The notes under the pieces were generated by a model. The model did no database searches, was not told the origin of the DNA, and saw nothing but the letters and a program-made list of their open reading frames with translations. Shown here one piece after another: positions 33,643 through 43,000 of a DNA stretch of 64,000 bases (the stretch's first letter is position 1; the number at the start of each line of letters is the position of its first letter). The stretch is from JALCLA01 sp965653565. Lineage in GTDB: Bacteria; Pseudomonadota; Gammaproteobacteria; Xanthomonadales; Xanthomonadaceae. The translations under genes were made by a program, and so were the position numbers. The stretch covers positions 1 through 64,000 of the forward strand of contig CBFHAI010000015.1 of NCBI GenBank assembly GCA_965653565.1, given 5' to 3'.

Positions 33643-35528
33643 TGAACACCACCACGCATTACGACGTCGTCATCGTCGGCGCCGGCGTGTCGGGCGCGAT
33701 GATCGCCTACGAACTCGGCCGGCAAGGCAAGAAAGTGTTGATCCTCGAAGCCGGCGCGCGCCTGCCGACCAACAACAACGAGTTCATGGAACGCTTCTAC
33801 AGCGCGGCCGCGAAGGTGCCCGAAGTGCCCTACACGCCGGAACTTTTCACGCCGCCGCGCAGCAACCAGCTGACCGATCCGAACACGCTAAACGCGGGAC
33901 GTCCGAACACGTTGACGCTCGGTGAGAACTGGCAGGACCCGAAACAGGCTTACCTGATCCAGCAAGGCCCGCTGCCCTTCAGCAGCACCTACGAACGCAT
34001 CGCCGGCGGCACCGTGCGCCACTGGCTAGGCACCAGCCTGCGTTTCGTGCCGAACGATTTCAAGATGAAGTCGACCTACGGGCAACTGGTCGACTGGCCG
34101 CTGAGCTACGACGACCTCGAACCGTGGTACGGCAAGGCCGAAGCCGCGATCGGCGTGTCGGCGAATGCCGCGCAACAGGCCTATCTGGGCATTACCTTCG
34201 CGCCCGGCTACCAATATCCGATGAAGTCGATTCCGCCGTCGCTGGTCGACGATGCGGTCACGGCGGGCGTGAGCGGCAAAGATTTCCAGGGCTTGCCGCT
34301 GGTCGTCACCGAAACGCCGGCGGGCCGCAATTCGCAGCCTTATCAAGGCCGCCGCGTCTGCGCCGGCAACACCAACTGCATTCCGATCTGCCCGATCCAG
34401 GCGAAGTACGATCCCAGCGTCACGCTCAATCTCGCGCTCAACACCGGCAACGTGACGCTGCTGACCCAGAACGTCGCCAACAACATCGTCGTCGACGCCA
34501 ACGGCAACGTGTCGCAGATCGACTACATCACCTACGACGATATCCTCGGCCCGGTCACCGGCACCGGCTCGGTGACGGCGACGCGCTACGTACTCGCCTC
34601 GCATGCGATCGAAACGCCGCGCCTATGCCTGATGTCGACCAACGGCGGCCGCACCCCGAACGGCATCGCCAACAGCAGCGGCCAGATGGGCCGCAATCTG
34701 ATGGATCACCCACTGTACCTGGCATGGGCGCTCACGCCGGCGCCGGTGTTCGGCTATCGCGGGCCGCTCGCGACCTCGGGCATCGAAAGCCTGCGCGACG
34801 GCGCCTTCCGCAGCGAGCGCGCCGCGTTCCGCATCGAGATCGGCAACGAAGGCTGGAATTTCTCGATCGGCGATCCGTGGACCACGACGCTCGACTTCAT
34901 CAACGGCAGCAACGTCAGCCAACTCAATCCGCCGCCGCCCGGTTCGAAAGAACCGCCGGCCTTGTGGGGCCCGGCGCTGGTGACGGCGTTGAACAACGGA
35001 CTCTCGCGCCAGTTCCGTCTCGGCTTTCTCGTCGAACAGTCGCCGGACGAAACCAACTACGTTTCGCTGTCGGCCACCGAACGCGACCACCTCGGCTTGC
35101 CGCGTCCACAAATCGTGTACGACCTGTCGCCGTATACGCGTGCCGGCCTCGGCGCGGCGAAACAGGCCGCCGACGAAATCTTCGCGATGATGGGCGCGAC
35201 GCAATACACGCAACCGCCGATGCCGAACGATCCGACCGGATTCGACGTCGACATCGACGGCCACACCGAACGCCTCAAATTCTTCGGCTCCGGCCACATC
35301 GTCGGCACCTATCGCATGGGCGACGATCCGAAGACTTCGGTCGTCGATGCCGATCAACGCTCGTGGGATCACAAGAACCTGTTCCTCGTCGGCAGCGGCA
35401 CTTTTCCCACTGTCGCCACCGCCAATCCCACGCTCACGCTCACCGCGCTCGCACTGCGCACCGCCGACGTGCTGCTGAAGGATCTCGCACCGCAACCCGC
35501 CGCCGCGCTGGCCGCCGAACCGGCGTGA
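33642..35528 (+). CDS. GMC-family FAD dehydrogenase with 3Fe-4S-type cysteine triad
   Basis: A 628-residue flavoprotein. FAD motif VVIVGAGVSGAMIAYELGRQGKKVLILEAG (9-38); C-terminal catalytic block GSGHIVGTYRMGDDPKTSVVD and NLFLVGSGTFPTVATANPTLTLTALALR. VCAGNTNCIPICPI places cysteines at 240, 246 and 250, the C-x5-C-x3-C spacing that binds a 3Fe-4S cluster in bacterial FAD glucose dehydrogenase. Such enzymes oxidise sugars or alcohols and pass electrons to cytochromes, here probably the CxxCH lipoproteins on both sides. A GGAGGA ribosome-binding site precedes the start. No signal peptide is present. The substrate cannot be inferred. Confidence 0.9.
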   Translation: MNTTTHYDVVIVGAGVSGAMIAYELGRQGKKVLILEAGARLPTNNNEFMERFYSAAAKVPEVPYTPELFTPPRSNQLTDPNTLNAGRPNTLTLGENWQDPKQAYLIQQGPLPFSSTYERIAGGTVRHWLGTSLRFVPNDFKMKSTYGQLVDWPLSYDDLEPWYGKAEAAIGVSANAAQQAYLGITFAPGYQYPMKSIPPSLVDDAVTAGVSGKDFQGLPLVVTETPAGRNSQPYQGRRVCAGNTNCIPICPIQAKYDPSVTLNLALNTGNVTLLTQNVANNIVVDANGNVSQIDYITYDDILGPVTGTGSVTATRYVLASHAIETPRLCLMSTNGGRTPNGIANSSGQMGRNLMDHPLYLAWALTPAPVFGYRGPLATSGIESLRDGAFRSERAAFRIEIGNEGWNFSIGDPWTTTLDFINGSNVSQLNPPPPGSKEPPALWGPALVTALNNGLSRQFRLGFLVEQSPDETNYVSLSATERDHLGLPRPQIVYDLSPYTRAGLGAAKQAADEIFAMMGATQYTQPPMPNDPTGFDVDIDGHTERLKFFGSGHIVGTYRMGDDPKTSVVDADQRSWDHKNLFLVGSGTFPTVATANPTLTLTALALRTADVLLKDLAPQPAAALAAEPA

Positions 35529-35626
35529 CGAAGCCTCTGTCCGTTGCACGTTTCACCCGCGCGCCGGCCTCGCCCGGCGCGTCCTCTCGCGCGCGAGATT
35601 CCTCGCCATCGCCAAGGAGTATCCCG

Positions 35627-36988
35627 ATGTCGCAACTGCCGCTGTCCCGCGCTATCCACGGCGTCCTGCTGCTCAGCCTCGCCGGCTGCAGCGTCGAGCC
35701 GCCGCCGTCCGTCGAAACGCCCAAGCCCGCGGTGACCACCGCCGCCGTTGCCTCGACACCGGCACCGGCCGCCGCCGCGTGCGCGGCGAGCATGGCGTGG
35801 ATCACCAATCCGACCGAACCGTCCGAAGTCGCCTCGAGCGAAACCTTCTGCGATTTTTATCAATTCTCGTGGCAATGGTTCCTGGCGCAGGTGTCGCCGG
35901 CCGATCCGGCGTATCCGGCCGGCGACCGCGTATTCGAAGCTTCCAACCGCCTGGTCGATCCGCAGGGCGGCCAGAACCAGTGCAATGTCGTCGCGCTCAG
36001 CGGCCGCGATGCCGCCGCGAAAATGCTGGCCGTGCGCGTGCCCAAACCCGTCGATTTCGAAACCGACCAGGCCGACGGCAATCCGCTTTACGATCAAGCC
36101 GGCAACGTGCTGTATTTCAATATGTGGTACTCGCCGGAAGAGTGCCAGGCCACGCCCGCCGGTTTCGTCGCCGGCACGATGGAAATAAAAACCGCGTGGC
36201 GCGTGCTGTCGAGCGCCGATCCCAGCTACTACACGATGCAGGCCACGCTGCCGTCGGGCGGCGATCCGGTGACGCTCGGCCTGGTCGGTTTCCATCTGGT
36301 GAACTGGACTTCCGCGCATCCGGAAATGATCTGGGCCAGCTTCGAACACAAAACCAACGCGCCCTTGTGCGACGGTACCAGCGCGACTTCCGGCTGGTCG
36401 TTCGCGAGCGACGCAGCGGCCGCGTGCCTGGCGGCGAATCCATCGCCGAGCGGCACGATCAGCCCGAACTGCGCATCGTTCGATTTCAACAATCCGCCCA
36501 CCGATGTGCCCACGCCGACGCCGCCGAGCGGCCCGCCGGACGAAGTCTGCCGTCTGTTCGAAAACGGCAACCAGCCCGGCATCGCGATCAACGGCAACGA
36601 CAACGCCGCGAACCTCGCCGCGATCCAGCAATTGAACGCTGCCCTCGTCGGTCCGAGCGGCATGCTCACCACCTTGCCGGCCGACAATCCGATGGCGATC
36701 TGGCAGAACTACGAAATGGTCGGCGGTCTGTGGACCAAGAACGGCGCGGCCTCCGGCAACTCGCCGGTGCCCAATGCCGGCGGCGCGGGCGATCCGAACA
36801 GCCCGCAACGCGGCTCGCTCGAGCTCACCAATATGACGATGGAAACTTATCAACAGGGCCCGACGTCGGCGATTCCAAATTGCTTCGGTTGCCACAATTT
36901 CGATCCGGCCCAACCGCTCGACGTGAGCCACATCGCCACCGAATTCCTGTTGCCCGCCTCGACTACCGCGAAGCCCGCCGCGAAATAG
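35627..36988 (+). CDS. lipoprotein with C-terminal single-heme motif, paralogue B
   Basis: A 453-residue protein. The long upstream open frame is a shadow of the GMC gene; the true start is the ATG after AAGGAG, giving a lipobox (LLLSLAGC). A Pro/Thr/Ala linker follows, then DFYQFSWQWFLAQV and blocks shared with the lipoprotein at 31711 (VTLGLVGFHLVNWTSAHPEMIWASFEHKTNAP; IWQNYEMVGGLW; TMETYQQG). The C-terminus has one CxxCH (PNCFGCHNFDP). A duplication of a single-heme lipoprotein around the dehydrogenase suggests two electron-transfer branches, perhaps one to the multicopper oxidase downstream. Confidence 0.8.
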   Translation: MSQLPLSRAIHGVLLLSLAGCSVEPPPSVETPKPAVTTAAVASTPAPAAAACAASMAWITNPTEPSEVASSETFCDFYQFSWQWFLAQVSPADPAYPAGDRVFEASNRLVDPQGGQNQCNVVALSGRDAAAKMLAVRVPKPVDFETDQADGNPLYDQAGNVLYFNMWYSPEECQATPAGFVAGTMEIKTAWRVLSSADPSYYTMQATLPSGGDPVTLGLVGFHLVNWTSAHPEMIWASFEHKTNAPLCDGTSATSGWSFASDAAAACLAANPSPSGTISPNCASFDFNNPPTDVPTPTPPSGPPDEVCRLFENGNQPGIAINGNDNAANLAAIQQLNAALVGPSGMLTTLPADNPMAIWQNYEMVGGLWTKNGAASGNSPVPNAGGAGDPNSPQRGSLELTNMTMETYQQGPTSAIPNCFGCHNFDPAQPLDVSHIATEFLLPASTTAKPAAK

Positions 36989-37049
36989 AGAACCGCGAGG
37001 CTCCACGCACGACGCGATATCCGTTACGTACTTTCATTGGGGGAATGCA

Positions 37050-38996
37050 ATGCAGCAACATCAGATATCGCGCACCACCTGGAGCCTCGCTTTCGCCATC
37101 GGCATGGCCCTCGCCGGCAACGCCACCGCACAAGACGCCGCACCACGCTTCGCCGAACCCGACCTGCTGCAACCGCGCAGCGTGCAGAGAACACCGGTGG
37201 CAAAAGCGCAACGCGCCGGCACCAACCTGTACTCGACCGGCGCCGAACTCGAAGCCGTCGCGGAAGGCCGCGAAATCCACTACGACCTGCCGATCAAATA
37301 CACCAACGGATTCATAAACAATCCGGCCACCGGTTTGAATGATCCGGTGCGGCTGCGTTCGTACGGCGAGCGCTTCGTGGCGCCTACCATTGTCATGAAA
37401 CCGGGGCAGACCGTGCGCATCGGCCTGCACAACCGCCTGCCGCCGGAACCCGATTGCGGCAAGGACAAGGGCATCAACCAGCCGCATTGCTTCAACATCA
37501 CCAACCTGCACTCGCACGGGCTGTGGGTATCGCCCACCGGCAACAGCGACAACGTGCTGCTGTCGCTGCATCCGACCGTCGATTTCGAATACGAATACAA
37601 CGTGCCGGAAGACCATCCGGCCGGCACCTTCTGGTATCACCCGCACAAGCACGGCTCCACCGCGATGCAGGTTGGCAGCGGCATGGCGGGCGTGCTGGTG
37701 GTGAAAGGCGATCGTCAGCCCACGCCCTACAGCAACGGCGACCTCGACGTGCTGCTCAAGCCGTTCGAACCGGTGGGCGGCGATTACGCCGAGGTGATGC
37801 TGTTCCAGCAGATTCCGTATGCCTGCTTCGATGCGGCCGGCAATATCGAAAAGGACGCGTCCGGCCGCTGGATCTGCAAACCCGGACAAACAGGCTATGT
37901 GCAGGACTTCGGCAAGCAGATGGCCTTCGGCACCTGGGGACCGTCGGGCCGCTACACGCTGATCAACGGCGTCGCGCGTCCCACCATCGAGATGCAATCG
38001 GGCCGCGTCTATCGCTGGCGCATGGTGCATTCGGGCATCCGCGAGGCGATCGCGCTGCGCATCCGCAAGATTGGCAACGTGAAACGCCTCGATGCCGATG
38101 CGGCGTCGATGGCCGATCGCGCACGCGAGGTCGAACGCGCCTGCACCGGCGTGGATGTCAAACAATTCGAAGTGGCGACCGACGGCCTCACCCGCGGCCA
38201 GGCGTTCGAGAAGATCACCAACAATCTGCAGCCCGGCTATCGCAGCGATGTGTTGTTCGTGCTGCCGGAAGATGGCGACTACTGCGTCTACGACGATGCC
38301 GTCGCAGGCACGCAATCGGTGTCCGCGCAGCCGGAAAACGCCAAGGTGCTGGCGATCGTCCGCGCCGGCGGCGGGGCGAAGGTGACCGACCAGACCGTCT
38401 TCGTCACCGAGCGGCTGATCGCTGCCGCAGGTTCACTACCGCCGGATATCCGCAACGAAGTCCGTAACGATCTGCGCACATTGAAGCTCACGCATTTCGT
38501 GCCGCATCCGTCGATCACCGAGCAGGAAATCACCGACTCGGGCTTGAAAGAAGTACCGATCGAATTCGCGATTTCCGGTACACCTGCAAAGTTCATGGTG
38601 AACGGCGCCGACTACGAACCCACCCGCATCGACCACACGCTCGTGCTCGGCAAGGCGCAAGCCTGGCGCCTCACCTCCGCCAATGCCTCGCACCCGTTCC
38701 ACATCCACGTCAACCCGTTCCAGATCGTCAGCGTGCGCAAGAAAGGTGCCGACGGCCAGCCCACCGGCCCCGAAATCGGCGACGGCCAATACGCCGGCAT
38801 GCTCGGCACCTGGAAAGACACCATCTTCGTGCAACCCGACGTCGTCATCGGCACCCGCACCCGCTACCAGCGCTACATCGGCGAATTCGTCCTGCACTGC
38901 CACATCCTCGACCACGAGGATCAGGGGATGATGCAGAACGTGCAGATCGTCGTGCCGGATGCCGATGGCAATCCGACCGCGAAAGGTCACCACTGA
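37050..38996 (+). CDS. secreted multicopper oxidase
   Basis: A 648-residue exported protein (signal peptide about 1-28, GNATAQDA). All four copper-binding blocks are present: LHSHGLW (154-156), WYHPHKHGS (197-201), SHPFHIHVNPF (about 552) and HCHILDHEDQGMM (from 616), the last giving the type 1 copper Cys617 and Met. It should therefore bind a full T1 plus trinuclear set and reduce oxygen to water. GGGGGAA precedes the start; an out-of-frame ATG 5 bp upstream is not used. It ends the operon and is a natural terminal oxidase for the lipoprotein cytochromes, although laccase or metal oxidase activity is possible. Confidence 0.92.
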   Translation: MQQHQISRTTWSLAFAIGMALAGNATAQDAAPRFAEPDLLQPRSVQRTPVAKAQRAGTNLYSTGAELEAVAEGREIHYDLPIKYTNGFINNPATGLNDPVRLRSYGERFVAPTIVMKPGQTVRIGLHNRLPPEPDCGKDKGINQPHCFNITNLHSHGLWVSPTGNSDNVLLSLHPTVDFEYEYNVPEDHPAGTFWYHPHKHGSTAMQVGSGMAGVLVVKGDRQPTPYSNGDLDVLLKPFEPVGGDYAEVMLFQQIPYACFDAAGNIEKDASGRWICKPGQTGYVQDFGKQMAFGTWGPSGRYTLINGVARPTIEMQSGRVYRWRMVHSGIREAIALRIRKIGNVKRLDADAASMADRAREVERACTGVDVKQFEVATDGLTRGQAFEKITNNLQPGYRSDVLFVLPEDGDYCVYDDAVAGTQSVSAQPENAKVLAIVRAGGGAKVTDQTVFVTERLIAAAGSLPPDIRNEVRNDLRTLKLTHFVPHPSITEQEITDSGLKEVPIEFAISGTPAKFMVNGADYEPTRIDHTLVLGKAQAWRLTSANASHPFHIHVNPFQIVSVRKKGADGQPTGPEIGDGQYAGMLGTWKDTIFVQPDVVIGTRTRYQRYIGEFVLHCHILDHEDQGMMQNVQIVVPDADGNPTAKGHH

Positions 38997-39012
38997 CGCC
39001 ATTCGCAATCGG

Positions 39013-39044
39013 GCCGGAGGCAGCGGTTCACCGCTGCCTCCGGC
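39013..39044. terminator. strong hairpin between convergent genes
   Basis: A perfect 14-bp stem (GCCGGAGGCAGCGG) with a TTCA loop lies 16 bp after the multicopper oxidase stop. It lacks a T-run but sits between convergent genes. Confidence 0.65.
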
Positions 39045-39071
39045 ACCGCGGCAGACTTCAGCCGAACGCGG

Positions 39072-39686
39072 TCAGAATCGCCATTGCGCCGTCAGCGAGA
39101 AACCGCTGATATCGGCCTGGACATCCGTCCCCTGCACCACAGGCTCGGGCAGATCGGCACGGAAAAAGTCGTAGCTCAGGCCCAGGCTCACGTTCGCGGT
39201 CAGATCGTAGCCGCCGCCGATGCCCAGATAGTAGTCCGTACCATCGAGCCCGCCCGACACCCGCTCGCAAGTCGAATTGCACACCTCCGAATCGACGTCC
39301 ATGTCCCAGTCGAACAGGCCGCTGCGCGCGGTGAAATAGCCGCGCTCGCCGATGCGGTGGCGCCAGTTGCCGCCCACCATCCAGCCGCTGACAGCGACGT
39401 CCGTCGAACTGCGGAAGCTCGGCAGCTGGCCCGAGAAAGGTACGTCGAACGAGTGGCTGAAATCGCCCGTGCCCATATAGCCGAACTCAACTCCGAACCC
39501 GCTCGACCAACGGTAGCCGCCGGCCAACTGACCGAAGCTCGCGTGGTCGTCCACATGCACGCCCGACAACTCGGCATTGCCCGCGCTTGCCTGCACGAAA
39601 AAGCCGCCGCCATCCGCCGCTTGCGCAGCGTTTGCGACAGCCATCGAAAAACCGAGGATGCCCAGAACCGATAGGGATTTCCGCAT
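39072..39686 (-). CDS. outer-membrane beta-barrel protein, OmpA/OmpW-like
   Basis: A 204-residue protein with signal peptide MRKSLSVLGILGFSMAVANAAQA. The mature part is alternating beta strands with aromatic girdles (GFFVQASAGNAELSG, FGQLAGGYRWSSGFGVEFGYMG, YYLGIGGGYDLTANVSLGLSYDFFRA) and ends in a C-terminal phenylalanine (LTAQWRF), the outer-membrane assembly signal. An eight-stranded barrel is likely. Two cysteines (CNSTCERV) may form an extracellular disulfide. It is embedded on the opposite strand in the redox locus, so it may be a surface component of it or a bystander. Confidence 0.8.
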   Translation of the reverse strand: MRKSLSVLGILGFSMAVANAAQAADGGGFFVQASAGNAELSGVHVDDHASFGQLAGGYRWSSGFGVEFGYMGTGDFSHSFDVPFSGQLPSFRSSTDVAVSGWMVGGNWRHRIGERGYFTARSGLFDWDMDVDSEVCNSTCERVSGGLDGTDYYLGIGGGYDLTANVSLGLSYDFFRADLPEPVVQGTDVQADISGFSLTAQWRF

Positions 39687-39942
39687 TTATCGTTGCCTTT
39701 GAAGGTGAATTCCATGATCGACCTCCGATCGCGCGATCGGGTGGCTTCGTTGTTAAGACCGGCCCGCAGGCGACACCCCGACAGTCGGTGCTTCCAAGTC
39801 CATTCGGACAGGCGGTCGGGTGGCTAGACGAAATTCAACCGCGATCCATATCACCGCGGTCGCCATGCATCGTCTCTGGACGTCAGCCGTCAGGCAGTTC
39901 GCGGCACGCCCGCCGACACCGCAATGGCGGCCGGCGCGGCGC

Positions 39943-39958
39943 CGTCTAGGAATTTGTC
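39943..39958. promoter_or_regulatory. shared motif CGTCTAGGAATTTGTC, copy 2
   Basis: This copy lies in the 363-bp gap (39687-40049) between the divergent barrel gene and the multiheme gene. It is followed by CTAG, so CTAGGA-N5-TCCTAG forms a 17-bp dyad that copy 1 lacks. Nothing else in the gap is recognised. Confidence 0.5.
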
Positions 39959-40049
39959 CTAGATACAGCCACCGCCGGCCTGAGTACTCTCCGAAGCACG
40001 AGTCCGCTGCGCCGCCGCCGGTGGCGATCGCGGGCTCGAGGGGAAGACT

Positions 40050-43000
40050 ATGAGCCGAACATCCAGGCAGGGCCTCGCCCTGTTCGCGTGCCTGCTGCTT
40101 ACGATCGGCTCGCCGCCCGCGCGAGCCGATGCCGCGCTCCCATCCTGCGCCGCCGACGCGAAATGCGAACCCATCGCCGCGAAGAATCCGGCGCGCTGCC
40201 TCGAACTCGAAGCCCAGTTGCGTGCACCGAAAAACTACATCGCCAATGGCCAGATAAGACTCGACGTCTACGAAGCCATCGTCGCCGAGTGGATGGGCGA
40301 CTTCTGCTACCGCGTCCGGCAGGACGACGCCTACGTCTGGCCCCACGACCGCACCGCGCGCGACACCGGCCCGTTCTTCGCGCAGATCATCGACAACCAG
40401 GTCGTGCCCAAGGCGGTGACCACGCACGTCGTCGCGCGCGTCTGGTACTCGCCCGACATGCTGGCGTGGATGCGGAAGAACCGTCCGGCGAACGAAGCCG
40501 ACGCGCCGGCAAATCCCGACCCGATCCCCGACGGCGCCATCGTCATCAAGGAAATGTGGCCCTCGCCCGCTGCGCAATTCACCGGCGAATGCTTCGACTG
40601 CAAAAAGCCCCGCAGCGGGGCGGTGATCTTCGTCCGCGATGCGCAGAGCTTCAGCGCCGGCTGGTTCACCGGCTGGTACGGCGACGGCTACAAACCCGAC
40701 TGGCCGCCGGCCGCGAGCAACCCGCTCACCAGCATGGGCGACGGCGGGCAACAGTTCTGCAGCAATTGTCATGCCTCGACTGAACCGGGCAACACCTTCG
40801 TTTCGATGAACAATATCGACGGCCATCCGGCGACCTTCGTCACGCAGAACGTCGCGCCCAACGCCGCGAAAAGCCTGCCGCCCGCGCGCCATGTCGACAA
40901 CGCCTTGCCACCCACGAAACTCGAACCGGTCGACGACTCGCTCGCCCAGCCGAATCCAAATTTCGCGAAAACTTATATCGACCTGAATCCGAACGGCGCC
41001 ACGCCGCAAAATTTCCCGTCGCAAACTTTCGACGGCGTGCTCGTGCCCGGCCACGGCCCGCTCGACCACTTCATGCCGTCGAGCCAATGCGTCGGCTGCC
41101 ACCAGGCCGGCGCCACGGGCCTGCAGATCGACATGCTCGACTACGGCGCCAGCGTCCTGCGCGGCGACAGCCTCAAACCGGTGAGCGTGTCGCCCTACTC
41201 GCTGTGGAGCAGCTCACCGATGGGGCTGGCCGGACGCGACCCGATCTTCTTCGCGCAACTCGAAAGCGAGCAGATCATCCATGCGGATCTGGACAAATAC
41301 GCCAGCCCCGCGCAGAAAACCGCGATGCGCTCGCTGATCCAGGACACCTGCCTGCAATGCCACGGCGTGATGGGCCAGCGCCAGCATGCGATCGACACGC
41401 ACGCCGCCACCGGCAGTTGCAAGCCGTTCGCGCGTGAAACCGCCAACGCCACGCCGTATCCGCAAACCAATATGCCTTGGGACATGCAGGCGCAGCAGGC
41501 GACGTACGGCGCGCTCGCACGCGACGGCATCTCGTGCACCGTCTGCCATCGCCTCGCCATCGACGAACAGGCCGACGCGGTGAAAGGCATGCCGTGGAAT
41601 ACCTGCGTCGAACAGAAACAGGCCAGCCTCAATCCGAACTACACCGGCTTCGCCAGTACCTTCAGCGGCGCCTTCCTCGTTGGCGCGGCCGACGAACTCA
41701 ACGGCCCGTTCGAAGATCCGCTCGTCAAGCCGATGGAAAACGCGCTGCGCCTGACGCCGAAACACAACGCAAGCATCAGCACCTCCGAAGTCTGCGGCTC
41801 GTGCCACAGCATCCATCTGCCGGTGCTCGATCGCGAACAACCCGAAGACCGCTGCCAACCGCAAACCCACCCGCCTGACCCGTTGCGCTGCTTCCCCAAA
41901 CGCTACGAACAGACCACGTATCCGGAATGGGCTTTCAGCGGCTACCGCAGCGGCATGCTCGGCGAACAACCGCTGCCGTCGGGTCCCGGCGCCACACCGA
42001 AAACCTGCCAGGACTGCCACATGCCGAGCCGCAACGCGGACGGCACGCCGATCAAAAGCAAGATCGCCGCGATCGAGGAATACAGCAATTATCCGCAGAC
42101 CGACTATCGCCTCGACGCCAAAGAGATCGACCTGCCCGTGCGCGAAGGCTATGCGCAGCACGTGCTCGTCGGCCTCAATATTTTCCTGATCGAAATGGCG
42201 CAGCAATTCCCGGACGTATTCGGCATCCGCAGCGAAGACCCGGGCCTCGGCGGCAGCAACCTCGCCCCGCTGCAAGTCACCGAAAACGCCATCCTCGACC
42301 AGGCCGCCAACGCCACCGCGAAGATCACCGTCGAGCCGAAGTGGGATGCGAAAACCGGCACGCTCGAAGCGCAAGTGAGCGTCGACAACCTGGCAGGCCA
42401 CAAACTGCCCTCAGGCGTGAGCTTCCGCCGCGCCTTCATCGAATTCAGCGTGCTCGATGACAAAGGCGACACGCTATGGATCTCCGGCGCCACCAACGAC
42501 ATGGGCGTGCTCGTCGACTCGTACGGCGCCCCACTACCCGGCGAATTCTGGTGGTCGCAAGCCTGCGTCCGCCAACCCAACGCCTGGCAACCCCACTACC
42601 AACGCATCGAAAAACCCGAACAAGTGCAGATCTACCAGGAACTCATCACCGACGCGCAAGGCCAACTCACCACGAGCTTCCTCGCGATCAATGAGCACGT
42701 AAAAGAAAACCGCCTGCAACCCCACGGCTTCCTAGACGAAGACGCCCGCATCGCCATCGCCGCCGCCTTCGGCGATAACACCCCGGGTCCACAACCGGGC
42801 ATCTTCGCCATGGACGAGAACCTCGGCCGCGCCGTAGGCCCCGAAGGCGAAGCCGAACACGACCCGGACTACCACAACGGCAGCGGCATTGACCGGGTTA
42901 CTTACTCAGTGGCCGGGCTGGGCGCGAAGCCTGCGGCGGTGCGGGCGAGGTTGTTCTATCAGGCGATACCGCCGTATTTCTTGCAGGATCGGTTTTGTGT

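Noticed and set aside
34124..35626. Upstream extension of the second CxxCH lipoprotein through the GMC gene
   Set aside because: The extension is a shadow of the dehydrogenase; the ATG at 35627 has AAGGAG and a lipobox.
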